A stretch of 37,217 bases of DNA from Prochlorococcus sp. AG-409-J03. Lineage in GTDB: Bacteria; Cyanobacteriota; Cyanobacteriia; PCC-6307; Cyanobiaceae. Of this stretch, positions 7,727 to 18,640 are shown one piece after another. Position 1 is the stretch's first letter. Each line of letters begins with the position of its first letter. A model generated the notes under the pieces. It had not been told where the DNA came from and did no database searches. It saw only the letters and a program-made list of their open reading frames with translations. The position numbers and the translations under genes are program-made. The stretch covers positions 1-37,217 of the forward strand of contig QCJZ01000008.1 of the NCBI GenBank assembly GCA_003215695.1, given 5' to 3'.

Positions 7727-10033
7727 TCAGCCGAGACCGATTAAGCGAGCGTGGAAGAAGGCCCAAGTTGTAGCAATTCCTCCTAGAAGGAAATGAGCTG
7801 CTCCTACTGCACGACCTTGAGTGATAGATAGAGCTCTTGGTTGAATAGTTGGTGCCAACTTAAGTTTATTGTGAGCCCAAATGATTGACTCAAATAATTC
7901 TTGCCAGTAACCACGGCCACTGAATAGGAACATAAGACTAAATGCCCAAACGAAATGTGCTCCTAAGAACATCAAACCGTACATACTTATGGGTTGACCA
8001 TAACTTGTAAGGACCTGTGAGGACTGAGCCCAGAGGAAATCTCTAAGCCATCCATTAATAGTTATGGAGCTTTGAGCAAAGTTGCCTCCGGTAAGTCCCC
8101 ATACATCACTTTGCATTTTCCATGAGAAGTGGAAGATAACTACTGATAAGCCGTTATACATCCAGAACAATCCAAGGAAAACATGATCCCAAGAAGAAAC
8201 TTGGCATGTACCTCCTCTTCCTGGTCCATCACAAGGGAATCTAAACCCAAGATTCGCTTTGTCAGGAATTAGTCTGGAGCTCCTTGCGAATAAAACTCCC
8301 TTTAGAAGAATCAGAAGGGTTACGTGGATAGTAAAAGCATGGATATGGTGAATCATGAAATCAGCAGTTCCTAGAGGTATAGGAGCGATTCCAATTTTTC
8401 CGCCAACTTGGCTTACAGAACCATTGAAAACTTCACTTACTAAACCAGGTTGAAGATTTACATTGAAACCATTAAGAGTGGTTGCTCCTGCTGCGGAATG
8501 ATGGATATTTTGAATCCATTGAGCAAAAACAGGTTGAAGTTGGATTCCTGTATCGCTGAACATATCTGCAGGTCTTCCTAAGGCTCGCATTACATCGTTA
8601 TGGATATAAAGACCAAAACTATGGAAACCTAAGAACATGCAAGCCCAATTTAGATGACTAATTAATGCATCTCTTGCTTTCAAAATTCTATCTAGGACAT
8701 TATCTATATGCTTTGCTGGGTCATAGTCTCTAATCATTGCAATGCCAGCATGAGCTGCCGCACCAACAATAAATAAACCTCCAATCCACATATGGTGGGT
8801 AAATAATCCTAGTACTGTTGGATAGTCAACAGATAAGTATGGATAAGGAGGCATCGCATACATGTGATGCGAAATGATAATGCTCAAAGAACCAACCATT
8901 GCCAGATTGATTGCTAATTGTGCATGCCAACTATTTGCAAGGAATTCGTAAATTCCTTTGTGTCCATTAGGAGCAGGGAAAAGTATTGGGTCTCCTACAT
9001 GGTTGTCTACTATTTCTTTAAGACTATGACCAATACCAAACATAGTTCTATATATATGTCCACCAAATACAGCTAGGACCCCAAAAGCCAAATGATGGTG
9101 AGATATATCTGTCATCCATAGACTTCCAGTTACAGGATTTAATCCTCCTTTAAAGGTAAGGAAATCTGTAAATGCCCACCAATTTCCACTGAAGAAGTTT
9201 TCAACAGTTCTTCCTGCAAGACCAGGGAAGATCTGACTAGCTATTTGTGGATTGCAAAATTCATGAGGTAGAGGAATATCTGCAATGCTTGCAATTGATA
9301 CTCCATCAATTACAAGTGGTTTGCCTGCATCTATCGCATCCATTAATGCTGCAGTAGGAGCACCAATATGAATACAGTGACCTGCCCATGCAATGGAACC
9401 TAAACCAATAAGTCCAGCTTGATGATGGTTGAGCATCGATTCAAGATTTCTGAACCAGTCAAGTTTAGGAGCTGCTTTGTGATAGTGATAAATACCACCA
9501 TGTAGCATTATTGCTGCCATGAGAAGAGCGCCAATAGCAAGAGCCATTAACTCAGTCTCATTTGTAATTCCCCAGCCTCTCCACATCTGGAAAATTCCTG
9601 ATGTGATCTGAATGCCGTGATAGTTTGCACCTAAATCAGCGTTAAGCATCTCTTGGCCAACTATTGGCCAAACAACTTGAGCGCCAGGTTTGACATGGGT
9701 AGGATCAGCTAACCAGCCAGAATAATTCGAAAAGCGCGCCCCGTGAAAGAAGGCAGCGCTCATCCAAATGAAAATGACTGCTAAATGTCCAAAGTGAGCA
9801 GAAAAGATTTTTCTACTGGTTTCTTGTAGATCTCCAACATGGGTATCAAAATCATGCGCATCAGCATGAAGATTCCATATCCAAGTTGTAGTCTTTGGAC
9901 CCTTTGCAAGGGTCTTGGACCAAAAACCAGGCTTATCAAGCTTGGAAAAATCTACAGGGATTGCATCAGTTTCGATAGGTTTATCGAGAACTGGTTCTTT
10001 TTTTTGTTCTCTTTCTGGTGGGCTAATGGTCAT
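7727..10033 (-). CDS. psaA: Photosystem I P700 apoprotein A1 (PsaA)
   Basis: The 768-residue protein is PsaA, the partner of PsaB in the PSI core. It has the same F-X cluster loop [12 protein letters not shown], with Cys601 and Cys610, and many chlorophyll-ligating histidines (L-N-H-H-Q-A, S-H-H-H-L-A-F). A segment near residues 225-265 (D-A-I-D-A-G-K-P-L and following) lies in a lumenal loop that varies between cyanobacteria. It is the first gene of psaAB. The start ATG at 10031-10033 is preceded by GAAGGAA, which lies in a short hairpin. A 636-base gap upstream separates it from the divergent cobalamin gene and must hold its promoter. Confidence 0.99.
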   Translation of the reverse strand: MTISPPEREQKKEPVLDKPIETDAIPVDFSKLDKPGFWSKTLAKGPKTTTWIWNLHADAHDFDTHVGDLQETSRKIFSAHFGHLAVIFIWMSAAFFHGARFSNYSGWLADPTHVKPGAQVVWPIVGQEMLNADLGANYHGIQITSGIFQMWRGWGITNETELMALAIGALLMAAIMLHGGIYHYHKAAPKLDWFRNLESMLNHHQAGLIGLGSIAWAGHCIHIGAPTAALMDAIDAGKPLVIDGVSIASIADIPLPHEFCNPQIASQIFPGLAGRTVENFFSGNWWAFTDFLTFKGGLNPVTGSLWMTDISHHHLAFGVLAVFGGHIYRTMFGIGHSLKEIVDNHVGDPILFPAPNGHKGIYEFLANSWHAQLAINLAMVGSLSIIISHHMYAMPPYPYLSVDYPTVLGLFTHHMWIGGLFIVGAAAHAGIAMIRDYDPAKHIDNVLDRILKARDALISHLNWACMFLGFHSFGLYIHNDVMRALGRPADMFSDTGIQLQPVFAQWIQNIHHSAAGATTLNGFNVNLQPGLVSEVFNGSVSQVGGKIGIAPIPLGTADFMIHHIHAFTIHVTLLILLKGVLFARSSRLIPDKANLGFRFPCDGPGRGGTCQVSSWDHVFLGLFWMYNGLSVVIFHFSWKMQSDVWGLTGGNFAQSSITINGWLRDFLWAQSSQVLTSYGQPISMYGLMFLGAHFVWAFSLMFLFSGRGYWQELFESIIWAHNKLKLAPTIQPRALSITQGRAVGAAHFLLGGIATTWAFFHARLIGLG

Positions 10034-10669
10034 CGAGTGATTCCTTCAGGAATGTGATCGAGGTTTTTTGGGGCCTAATCTTGCAAAGATCAGGGTTAAA
10101 TCTTTGGTAAGTAATTCTACTTATGAAGTTGGATTACTTTGTGAAAGATTTTAGGAATTCAAGACCTACCTTTGAAGTTACTTGAAAACCTATATAAGGG
10201 TTATGACATAAGCATAAAGTAGACAGACAGTTACTACGGAACCATGTAACAAATGTTCTACACTTTTATTCCTAAGAGGCCATTGAATTAATGGTTTTTC
10301 TTGATTAGTAAATATTTGCCTTTAGTAGAGTGAAGGGAAAAAAGTTATTTAGGTCTAGAGGCTTTACTTTTTATAGACATTAATTCGAGGAAACATAAGC
10401 TATATAATCTTTTCTTGGCTTTGGAAAGTTTAATTAGGCCATAATGGCTAGGTAAAAATACCATACGATTGTTTGATAACAGCTTTTTATTGATTTCAAG
10501 AAATTTATTTAAAGACTATTTCACGGTTTTTGATTTTTGATTTTTACTAAAGCTTTCTTTTAGGGGCTAACTTGTTTAGGTAATTAAAAAATTTATTTTA
10601 TTTCTCGTTCTGGAAAAAACATTAATAAAAACTCCCAAAAGGATTGCATTTGGATTTTCTTTAAGCGCT
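10034..10669. other. Divergent intergenic region between psaA and the cobalamin gene
   Basis: This 636-base stretch is one of the largest gaps in the window and holds no convincing gene on either strand. It must contain the psaAB promoter on the minus strand, and A/T-rich boxes resembling -10 elements are frequent, so no single one can be chosen. The rightmost 60 or so bases may code for the missing N-terminus of the cobalamin fusion protein, because its frame is open back to 10577. No tRNA fold or repeat was recognised. Confidence 0.6.
10040..10053 (-). promoter_or_regulatory. Hairpin enclosing the psaA ribosome-binding site
   Basis: On the psaA strand the sequence ATTCC-TGAA-GGAAT forms a 5-bp stem with a 4-base loop, six bases before the start codon. 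The AAGGA that pairs with 16S rRNA lies partly in the loop and partly in the right arm. It could modulate translation of psaA, but the stem is short and the regulatory idea is only an inference. Confidence 0.35.
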
Positions 10670-12451
10670 TTGCCTTTGCTTGAGAGATTGCAAGCAAGCA
10701 ATCATGTAGATCAAATCTTTATATCTAATGGTTCAACTCTTTTTTTAGAAAAAAAAATTGAAGGTTTAGTTGAATCCTCACCAATTGATTTTTTAAAAGA
10801 TCATTGGAAGAACAATAATAAATTAATTTTTTTAGGTTCAATCGGAGCTGTGGTAAGGCTTATATCTCCTTTTGTTAGATCTAAACATAATGATCCAGCA
10901 ATACTTGTCATGGATTCAAAAGCTAAAAATGTTATTACTCTTTTAGGAGGCCATAAGCAAGGAGGAGACGCATTTGCGAATGAGTTGGCAGCTGCTTTAG
11001 AGGCAGAAGTGATTTGCACCTCAGATTCATTTACTGAAAGAAGAATTCCTTTGGATTGTTTTGGTGAAGGATGGGGTTGGGAGAGAGGTGGTGCAGATGT
11101 CGATTGGCGAAAATTAATGATTAGACAGTCTAAAGAGCAAAAAAATATAGTTTTTCAAGCACAAGGTTCAAAATTATGGCAAAAATTAAAAGGTTGTTCC
11201 AATTGTTCTTTTTTAGCGAAAAATGATCCAATCTCTTTTGAAAATATCAACTTATATATAGGTCAAGAAAATTCCAATATATGTTCATGGCATCCACCGA
11301 CAATAATCATTGGAATTGGCTGTGAGAGAAATACTGATGAAAGAGTCATTGAAAGGGCAATTAATCAGTCTTTTAAGCAAAATGGTTTATCACTTCTTTC
11401 AATCAGTTGTTTAGCAACTATCGATAAAAAAAATGATGAAATAGGATTATTAAATGTTGCAAATAAAAATGAATGGCCAATTTATTTTTTTAGTGCACTT
11501 GAACTTTCACAAGTCAGTGTGCCTACTCCTTCAAATGTAGTTTTGAATGAAATGGGAACCCCTTCAGTTGCTGAGGCTGCGGCAATTTTATTAGGAACTC
11601 AGAGTGGCAAGTTAATACAAGAGAAACAAATCTATTATTCCAACGAAGATGAGAGTGGGGCAGTAACAATTGCATTGGTCGAGGTTTCAGCTCCTTTTGC
11701 ACCTCATAAAGGTGAATTGCATTTAATCGGCAGCGGCCCTGGAGATGTGGAGATGCTCACTGCTGACTCACGCCGAGCTTTAGCTAGATGTGTTGCTTGG
11801 ATTGGTTATACACCTTACTTAAATTATCTGGATTCAATTCGTCGCCATGATCAGTTTCGGATTGATTCAGACTTAACTTTTGAAAAAGATCGATGTCAAT
11901 ACGCTCTTGATCTTGCGAAAGAGGGAGTCAAGGTTGCTCTTATTTCGTCTGGCGATTGTGGAATTTATGGAATGGCAGGGTTGGCTCTTGAACTCTGGCT
12001 CAATGAAAAGGTTTGTTCAAGGCCCTTATTCCAAGTTCATCCAGGCATTAGCTCTTTTCAGATGGCTGCAGCGAAACTAGGAGCACCTTTTATGCATGAT
12101 TTTTGCTCTATCTCTTTAAGTGATCTTTTGACACCATGGAATCAAATTGAGAAGAGAATAAAAAGCGCTGCGATAGGTGACTTTGTTATTGCAATATTTA
12201 ATCCAAAATCTGTTAAGCGTGATTGGCAGTTAAAAAAGACAGTTGATTTACTACTTGAATTTCGTCAACCAGGCACACCTGTTGCTATCGCTAGAGAGCT
12301 TGGAAGGCCAGATGAAAGTATAGAAATACATACTCTTGAAACGGTGCCATTTAATCAGGTCGATATGCTTACGATTTTGGTGATTGGCAATAGTCAAAGT
12401 GTTATTAAAAATAATAGATTTCTAACGCCAAGAGGTTATTTCTCTAATTGA
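10670..12451 (+). CDS. cobJ: CbiG-CobJ fusion, cobalamin biosynthesis (precorrin-3B C17-methyltransferase)
   Basis: This bifunctional protein carries CbiG in residues 1-345 and a tetrapyrrole methylase in 349-593. The CbiG part has L-G-S-I-G-A-V-V-R and L-L-G-G-H-K-Q-G-G-D, then G-I-G-C-E-R and the family P-S-V-A-E-A-A-A. The methylase part opens with L-I-G-S-G-P-G-D and has G-D-C-G-I-Y-G-M-A. CbiG opens the ring A lactone with loss of a two-carbon unit. CobJ/CbiH methylates C17 and contracts the ring. TTG 10670 is the only usual start, but the frame stays open upstream and reads R-I-A-F-G-F-S-L-S-A before it. That matches a CbiG N-terminus, so translation may begin near 10610-10645 at a rare codon. 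Pseudocobalamin synthesis is known in these organisms. Confidence 0.93.
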   Translation: MPLLERLQASNHVDQIFISNGSTLFLEKKIEGLVESSPIDFLKDHWKNNNKLIFLGSIGAVVRLISPFVRSKHNDPAILVMDSKAKNVITLLGGHKQGGDAFANELAAALEAEVICTSDSFTERRIPLDCFGEGWGWERGGADVDWRKLMIRQSKEQKNIVFQAQGSKLWQKLKGCSNCSFLAKNDPISFENINLYIGQENSNICSWHPPTIIIGIGCERNTDERVIERAINQSFKQNGLSLLSISCLATIDKKNDEIGLLNVANKNEWPIYFFSALELSQVSVPTPSNVVLNEMGTPSVAEAAAILLGTQSGKLIQEKQIYYSNEDESGAVTIALVEVSAPFAPHKGELHLIGSGPGDVEMLTADSRRALARCVAWIGYTPYLNYLDSIRRHDQFRIDSDLTFEKDRCQYALDLAKEGVKVALISSGDCGIYGMAGLALELWLNEKVCSRPLFQVHPGISSFQMAAAKLGAPFMHDFCSISLSDLLTPWNQIEKRIKSAAIGDFVIAIFNPKSVKRDWQLKKTVDLLLEFRQPGTPVAIARELGRPDESIEIHTLETVPFNQVDMLTILVIGNSQSVIKNNRFLTPRGYFSN

Positions 12452-12582
12452 TTTTTACTTCCTTTGATTAAACAATGGAAAGTTAGTATTCAGATTGCTT
12501 TTTGTTAGTAAGTTTAGAAGAACTTAAAAAATCAAGTCAATTTTGAAATTCTTTCTAAAGTTAGTTTGTTATTAAAAGAGCT

Positions 12583-13452
12583 TTGCTTAAACCAGACTGG
12601 TTACGTGTTAAGGCACCGCAGAAAGAAAGGATCGGAAATGTTGCTGATCTATTGGTTGATTTAAACCTAAATACAGTTTGTCAGGAAGCAAGTTGTCCAA
12701 ATATTGGAGAATGTTTTGCAGGTGGAACTGCTACTTTTTTAATAATGGGTCCTGCTTGCACTAGGAAATGCCCTTATTGTGATATTTCGTTTGATAATTC
12801 AAAAAGGCCTTTAGATTCGTCAGAACCTGATCGTTTAGGTGAAGCCGTTTACAGGATGGGTTTAACGCATGTTGTAATAACTTCAGTAAACCGTGATGAT
12901 TTGGACGATGGAGGAGCTAGTCAATTTTTGAAATGTATTAAGGCTGTTCAAAGAAAATCTCCTTTTACATCTATTGAAGTCTTGATTCCAGATCTTTGTG
13001 GTAATTGGGATGCCTTGAAAGTTATTTTGGATGCTTCCCCAAATGTACTAAATCACAATATCGAGACAGTTCCAAGACTATATTCAAGAGTTAGACCTCA
13101 AGGAAAATATGAAAGGTCTTTGGAATTATTAAAAAGAGTTCGTGAAGGTTGGCCAAGAGTTTATACAAAATCTGGCTTGATGGCTGGATTAGGGGAAACA
13201 GATGAAGAGATTTCGAGGGTTCTATATGATCTTCATTTAAATAAAGTCGATATAGTAACTATTGGCCAATATTTATCACCAGGACCAAAACATTTACCTG
13301 TTAATCGATTTGTATCGCCTGCGCAATTTGAGAATTACCGTGTTGAGGGAGAAAATAAACTAGGATTTTTACAGGTGATTAGTTCACCATTAACTAGAAG
13401 CAGCTATCACGCCGGAGAAGTTAAGAAATTAATGATGTCTCATCCAAGATGA
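12583..13452 (+). CDS. lipA: Lipoyl synthase (radical SAM)
   Basis: The 289-residue product is LipA, which inserts two sulfurs into octanoyl groups on 2-oxoacid dehydrogenase and glycine-cleavage proteins. It has both iron-sulfur motifs: C33-x4-C38-x5-C44 for the auxiliary cluster and C59-x3-C63-x2-C66 for the SAM-binding cluster. The C-terminal R-S-S-Y-H-A, whose serine ligates the auxiliary cluster, is also present. Translation starts at TTG 12583, with AAAAGAG upstream; M-L-K-P-D-W-L-R fits the family N-terminus. It follows the cobalamin gene by 131 bases. Its last 13 bases overlap the convergent YCII-like gene. Confidence 0.97.
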   Translation: MLKPDWLRVKAPQKERIGNVADLLVDLNLNTVCQEASCPNIGECFAGGTATFLIMGPACTRKCPYCDISFDNSKRPLDSSEPDRLGEAVYRMGLTHVVITSVNRDDLDDGGASQFLKCIKAVQRKSPFTSIEVLIPDLCGNWDALKVILDASPNVLNHNIETVPRLYSRVRPQGKYERSLELLKRVREGWPRVYTKSGLMAGLGETDEEISRVLYDLHLNKVDIVTIGQYLSPGPKHLPVNRFVSPAQFENYRVEGENKLGFLQVISSPLTRSSYHAGEVKKLMMSHPR

Positions 13453-13766
13453 GTGGAAAAGTTGGGTTTACTTCCATCAATTGCTATCCATTCTTGAAGA
13501 TTCCAATCTACTAATTCATGTTTAATCATTGGATCATTTTCGATGAATTTTTTTGCTGTTAAATAATCCTTAGCTTCAAAAATTAATAAACCTCCACCTC
13601 CTGGAATTTTATTTTCGTTTGTTAAGTAGCCACTATGAATATACTGCCCAGATTGACTTATATTTTTTACCCATTCTTTGTGCATTAATAAGAAATTATT
13701 TCTCTGACTATTTGATAAATCTAAGGTGCACTTTTTAAACTTTTCAGTCTTAATAAATATAGGCAT
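13440..13766 (-). CDS. YCII-related domain protein
   Basis: From ATG 13764-13766 the protein has 108 residues. An upstream in-frame ATG at 13796 would overlap the glutamate synthase gene, whereas ATG 13766 has an AAAGAGAAAAGA ribosome-binding stretch directly before it. The sequence fits the YCII fold: an N-terminal basic strand, L-M-H-K-E-W-V-K as the first helix, [10 protein letters not shown], then [10 protein letters not shown] and F-I-E-N-D-P-M. YCII proteins are small ferredoxin-like dimers and only a few have a known activity. It lies 10 bases after the stop of the glutamate synthase gene on the same strand and is probably co-transcribed with it. Confidence 0.8.
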   Translation of the reverse strand: MPIFIKTEKFKKCTLDLSNSQRNNFLLMHKEWVKNISQSGQYIHSGYLTNENKIPGGGGLLIFEAKDYLTAKKFIENDPMIKHELVDWNLQEWIAIDGSKPNFSTHLG

Positions 13767-13776
13767 TCTTTTCTCT

Positions 13777-16700
13777 TTATAGTGTTGCTTTTTCAAGAGT
13801 TTCTTTGATACCTAATTTATTTTTTTCGCTTGGAGGAACTACGACTTTAAATAAGTTTTTGCATGAGGACCAATCTGAGAGAATTTTTTTCGCTATAGGA
13901 CTTTGGGTTTTCTCATGATATTCAATAATGAGATCCTTTAAAAATTGTTCTTGGTTTGTTGAATTTAGATCATGAACTTCAACAATTTCTTTATTCATTC
14001 TTAAGTCAAGTTTATTGTGTTGGTCAAGAATAAAAGCTAGGCCTCCAGTCATTCCTGCTCCAATATTTCTTCCAGTTTTTCCAAGCACAACAACTACTCC
14101 TCCAGTCATATATTCGCAACAATGATCTCCAGCTCCTTCAATAACTGCATGAGCTCCACTATTGCGAACACCAAAGCGTTCTCCTGCTATTCCAAGAGCG
14201 AATAATTTGCCACCAGTTGCTCCATATAGGCACGTGTTTCCAACTATTACCTGAGAGCTAGATGTTTCATTAATAATTTTTGGAATTATCGTAATGGACC
14301 CTCCGTTTATCCCTTTGCCTACATAATCATTGGCTTCTCCTATTAAAGAAATATTCATTCCTTTTAAAATAAATGCACCAAAACTTTGACCAGCTGAACC
14401 TTTAAAGATCAAATTTAAATTCCCATTAAAACCTTTATTTCCGTATTTTTTGGCTATTTCTCCAGAGATTCGTGCGCAAAGACTTCTATCAGTGTTAATA
14501 ACTGGAATTTCTTTAGTGATGCTTCCCTGAGTTTGAATTGCATTGGTAATCCCTTCATCTTTGAGTAGAGAATTTTCAAGAACATCTCCATTACTATGAG
14601 CTTGTACTTCATGGTGCAACCATGAACGATCTTTTGGGTTCTCTAGAGGCTTTAGAAGGCTAGATAGGTCAACTTCTTTCGTTTTGGTCAATTCAAAGTG
14701 CCTTGGGATTAATAGATCTGTTCTTCCAATTAGATCCTCGACTTTTGCTACTCCAACTTGACTCATCAATTGTCTAACTTCCTCAGCTACGAAGATAAAA
14801 AAGTTAACTACATGTTCTGGTAAACCAGGGAATCTTTTTCTTAGACCTTCTTGTTGAGTTGCTACACCGACCGGACATTTGTTTGTATGGCAAATCCTTG
14901 CCATGATGCAACCTTCTGCAATCATTGCGATTGTTCCAAAACCATATTCTTCTGCTCCCAGTAAAGCTGCAATCAGCACATCCCATCCTGTCTTTAAACC
15001 TCCATCTGCTCTTAATAAAACTCTTTTTCGAAGACCATTTTCGATTAAAGAGCGATGAACTTCAGTTAAGCCCAGTTCCCAAGGCAAACCAGCATGTTTA
15101 ATTGAACTTAGTGGAGATGCTCCAGTCCCTCCATCATGCCCTGAAATTTGGATGACATCAGCATTCGCTTTTGCGACTCCCCCTGCAATAGTGCCAATGC
15201 CTATTTCAGCAACTAATTTCACACTGACTTTTGCAGTCGGATTTATTTGATGTAGATCATGTATAAGCTGGGCAAGATCTTCTATGGAATAGATATCATG
15301 ATGAGGAGGAGGAGAAATAAGAGCTACTCCTGGCTTGCTATTTCGAAGCTTGGCTATATATTTATCTACTTTGGGTCCAGGTAATTGACCTCCTTCGCCA
15401 GGCTTTGCACCTTGAGCTACTTTGATTTCTAATTGTTTGCCACTAGTTAAATATTCCGGTGTTACACCAAATCGACCAGACGCAATTTGTTTAATTGCAG
15501 AACAAGCGGTATCTCCATTTAAAAGTCCTTTCAGATTGGGTAGAGTTTTTGATTGATTATTTTCATCAACATCATCGAGAACATTGAATCTCGCTGGATC
15601 TTCTCCTCCTTCACCACTATTACTTTTACCTCCTATTCTATTCATTGCTATTGCAAGAACTTCATGCGCTTCCCTTGATAGGGCTCCCAGGCTCATTCCA
15701 CCGGTGCAGAATCTTTGACAGATACTCTCAACACTTTCTATTTGATCAAGAGGTAAAGGCTGAGAAGCTGTTTTAAATGTAAGGAGATCTCTCAGGGTAG
15801 TAGCGGGGCGACTTTCTAGAAGTTGTTGATAAGTTTTGAAGTGGTCATATCCAGGACCAGCTTTCACTGCAGCATGGAGCAGTTTTGACATTTCTGGATT
15901 ATTTAAATGAAATTCTCCGCTATTTCGATATTGAACAAATCCATTAAAATCAAGTTTTTTTTGCTCTAATTCTGGGTAAGCCTTTTTATGAAATGAAATT
16001 GTCTCGATTGATAATTCGCTCAGCGTAAGTCCTGCTATACGACTTGTCGTTCCCTTGAAAGCCAAATTAATTAAATCTGCTCCAATACCTATAGCTTCAA
16101 AAATTTGTGCTCCATGATAGCTTGCTAGCACTGAAATTCCAATTTTTGAAAGTATTTTTCTTAATCCATCTTCCATTGCTCTTTTAACATTATCTTGAGC
16201 AATCTCTATGGATATATGAGATAACTTTCCATCGGAAATCAGTTTTTGAGTTTTAGGGAGTGTCCACCAATGGCGAGTAGTTTCCCATGTCAGCCACGGA
16301 CATATTGCACTGGCCCCAAATCCAATCAGACAAGCTATATGATGCGTACTCCAGCATTGAGCTGTATCTACAATTATGGAGGTTTTCAGTCGCAGTCCCT
16401 TTCTAAGTAAGTGATGATGAACGGCGCCAACAGCAAGAAGAGGAGGGATGTAGGAATTTTCTCGATTAATATGTCTATCTGAAAGGATTAGTATTTCAGC
16501 ACCATTGATAACAATATTTTCTGCTTCTTGGCATAGATTTTTAAGACCTTTATCTAAATCCCCTTCATTATTAATGGGAATTAACGTAGATAATTCTTTG
16601 CAGTTAAGACCAGATTTAGCTATTGTAAGTAATTCTTTTTCATTAATAATTGGCGACTTGATATGAATTAGTTTTGCTGATTTTTCTTTTGGAGATAATG

Positions 16701-18363
16701 GTGCTTTTCTAACACCAAGATGCATCTCTAAGCTAGTAACAAGTTTTTCTCTAAGAGGATCAATTGGGGGATTAGTAACCTGTGCAAATCTTTGTTTGAA
16801 ATAGTCATAAAGAATATGAGGTCTATTAGAAAGTATGGCTAATGGAATGTCATCACCCATGCAATAGGTTGGTTCTTTTGCATGGGCTGCCATGCTATTA
16901 ATTATGTAATCAAAATCTTCAGCACTAAATCCAAAGGCAATTTGTTGTTGCAGCAACTCTTTCTTATCAAATTTATGATTTACTTCCCAATTTTGGTTAT
17001 TAAGGTTTATTCGATTTGCTTTTAACCAATCCAAGTATGGATATCGATTCGCTGCCTCTTCTTTGACATCCCAGTTTCGTAAAATTCTCTTTTTTTCTAA
17101 ATCTACTGCCAGCATTTGTCCAGGACCAAGTCGACCTTTTTCTTGTATTTGGTGTTCATCTAAATCAACCACACCTGTTTCAGATCCCATGACAACATAT
17201 CCATTTTTAGTGATGCAATAACGAGCTGGTCTAAGTCCATTTCTATCAAGTGTTGCGCCTATATTTCTTCCATCAGTAAAGACTATTAATGCTGGTCCAT
17301 CCCATGGCTCCTGAGTTCCAGCCGCATATTCATAAAAAGCAGTGATTTCTGGTTTTTGTATTAATTCAGGTTGATCTCTAAAAGCTTCAGGTATAAGTGT
17401 TAATAAGCTATCAGTTATAGGTCGTCCGCTACGCACTAATAATTCAAGAGTTAAATCAAGATTGGCTGAATCACTAAATAAATTATTGACAATTGGTTTT
17501 AGATCACTTGCAGTGTCCTTCCAAACTGAACTGATATCAGTTTCTGTTGCTTTTGCCCAATTTATATTTCCTAGTAATGTATTTATTTCTCCATTATGAC
17601 CTAAAAGTCTCATTGGCTGGGCTAATGGCCATTTTGGTAAGGTATTTGTACTAAATCTTCTATGGTAAACCACATATGAAACTTCGAATCTATCATCATT
17701 TAGATCTGTATAAAAAGGAGCCAGAATTTCAGATCTAACCATACCTTTATATACAATTGTCTTATTACTTAAGGAGCATATATAGAGCCCTAATTTGTCA
17801 TCTTTTAATTTTATATTAGCTCTATTTGAAATCCTTTGCCTTAATCTAAAAAGTAAAGCCTCAAGATTAATTTCTTTATCTTTAATGGTAACTATCCATT
17901 GTGCAATAAAGGGTTCATTTTCTCTTGCAAGCCTGCCTAAGACTTCATCATTGACTGGAACATCTCTCCATCCTTTGGAGATCAACCCTAAAGACTCAGC
18001 TTCTTCCTCGCATATATTCTTAGCTATTTCTCTGTTTTTTGAGTCTTTAGGCATGAAAATCATACCTATTCCTGATAGTTCAGGTTCGCAAGATCTAGCT
18101 GAACCCCAAACTTGCGTGAAATAAGACCATGGAATTTCGCATAAGATTCCTGCCCCATCCCCTGAGTCACTATCTCCTCCACATCCTCCTCTGTGTTCCA
18201 TGCAGCTTAGGCCACGTAATGCCTGAGCTAGCACCCAATGATTTTGTTTGCCTTCAACGCTGGCTATAAAGCCAACTCCACAAGAATCTTTTTCCCCAGA
18301 AAAGGCGTCTGGATAAGTGCTATCACGATAAGGCCAATTTGATCTTGAGAGTCTTTGATTCAT
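13777..18363 (-). CDS. glsF: Ferredoxin-dependent glutamate synthase
   Basis: The 1528-residue product has the size and domain order of ferredoxin-type glutamate synthase, which makes two glutamates from glutamine and 2-oxoglutarate (the GOGAT half of GS-GOGAT). A 27-residue propeptide precedes the nucleophile Cys28 in D-S-C-G-V-G-F. A glutaminase domain, a central domain, an FMN-binding synthase domain and a C-terminal beta-helix rich in Gly repeats follow. The 3Fe-4S ligands are seen in C-I-M-A-R-I-C-H-T-N-K-C (C-x5-C-x4-C). No small GltD subunit lies nearby, which agrees with a ferredoxin-linked enzyme. It is transcribed toward the YCII gene and away from the str operon. Confidence 0.97.
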   Translation of the reverse strand: MNQRLSRSNWPYRDSTYPDAFSGEKDSCGVGFIASVEGKQNHWVLAQALRGLSCMEHRGGCGGDSDSGDGAGILCEIPWSYFTQVWGSARSCEPELSGIGMIFMPKDSKNREIAKNICEEEAESLGLISKGWRDVPVNDEVLGRLARENEPFIAQWIVTIKDKEINLEALLFRLRQRISNRANIKLKDDKLGLYICSLSNKTIVYKGMVRSEILAPFYTDLNDDRFEVSYVVYHRRFSTNTLPKWPLAQPMRLLGHNGEINTLLGNINWAKATETDISSVWKDTASDLKPIVNNLFSDSANLDLTLELLVRSGRPITDSLLTLIPEAFRDQPELIQKPEITAFYEYAAGTQEPWDGPALIVFTDGRNIGATLDRNGLRPARYCITKNGYVVMGSETGVVDLDEHQIQEKGRLGPGQMLAVDLEKKRILRNWDVKEEAANRYPYLDWLKANRINLNNQNWEVNHKFDKKELLQQQIAFGFSAEDFDYIINSMAAHAKEPTYCMGDDIPLAILSNRPHILYDYFKQRFAQVTNPPIDPLREKLVTSLEMHLGVRKAPLSPKEKSAKLIHIKSPIINEKELLTIAKSGLNCKELSTLIPINNEGDLDKGLKNLCQEAENIVINGAEILILSDRHINRENSYIPPLLAVGAVHHHLLRKGLRLKTSIIVDTAQCWSTHHIACLIGFGASAICPWLTWETTRHWWTLPKTQKLISDGKLSHISIEIAQDNVKRAMEDGLRKILSKIGISVLASYHGAQIFEAIGIGADLINLAFKGTTSRIAGLTLSELSIETISFHKKAYPELEQKKLDFNGFVQYRNSGEFHLNNPEMSKLLHAAVKAGPGYDHFKTYQQLLESRPATTLRDLLTFKTASQPLPLDQIESVESICQRFCTGGMSLGALSREAHEVLAIAMNRIGGKSNSGEGGEDPARFNVLDDVDENNQSKTLPNLKGLLNGDTACSAIKQIASGRFGVTPEYLTSGKQLEIKVAQGAKPGEGGQLPGPKVDKYIAKLRNSKPGVALISPPPHHDIYSIEDLAQLIHDLHQINPTAKVSVKLVAEIGIGTIAGGVAKANADVIQISGHDGGTGASPLSSIKHAGLPWELGLTEVHRSLIENGLRKRVLLRADGGLKTGWDVLIAALLGAEEYGFGTIAMIAEGCIMARICHTNKCPVGVATQQEGLRKRFPGLPEHVVNFFIFVAEEVRQLMSQVGVAKVEDLIGRTDLLIPRHFELTKTKEVDLSSLLKPLENPKDRSWLHHEVQAHSNGDVLENSLLKDEGITNAIQTQGSITKEIPVINTDRSLCARISGEIAKKYGNKGFNGNLNLIFKGSAGQSFGAFILKGMNISLIGEANDYVGKGINGGSITIIPKIINETSSSQVIVGNTCLYGATGGKLFALGIAGERFGVRNSGAHAVIEGAGDHCCEYMTGGVVVVLGKTGRNIGAGMTGGLAFILDQHNKLDLRMNKEIVEVHDLNSTNQEQFLKDLIIEYHEKTQSPIAKKILSDWSSCKNLFKVVVPPSEKNKLGIKETLEKATL

Positions 18364-18640
18364 GTTTTTGACTTACTATTTTTCTTTTCTTATAAATGTG
18401 CTATTGGTAATTTTTAAAATAGATGATTAGATTGATTTGATAGATCTTTAAGTTACATCTTAATCACTTTTGTCTACCATCAAGTTTTTTATTCAATACT
18501 TTCTTAAAAACTTTTGTACTTGTCCTTAAACCTGAATAAAAATAAAATATTAATTCAAAAAAAAAACGAATTTGGGTGGTTGACCAAGTAATCTAAACAA
18601 TTGTTGAATCTGGTCGAACCAAAGACCAAATATTAAATTA

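Noticed and set aside
5477-10033. psaA and psaB read as a recent tandem duplication
   Set aside because: Their resemblance is the ancient homology of the two photosystem I core subunits; both keep their own family-specific features.
9839-10057. A 72-residue plus-strand frame over the psaA start
   Set aside because: It is antisense to the conserved psaA N-terminus and has no independent support.
10381-10400. A single GGAAACA near 10388 as a sign of a Yfr2-type small RNA
   Set aside because: Yfr2-type RNAs carry the motif twice in a defined fold; only one copy was seen and no matching hairpin was recognised.
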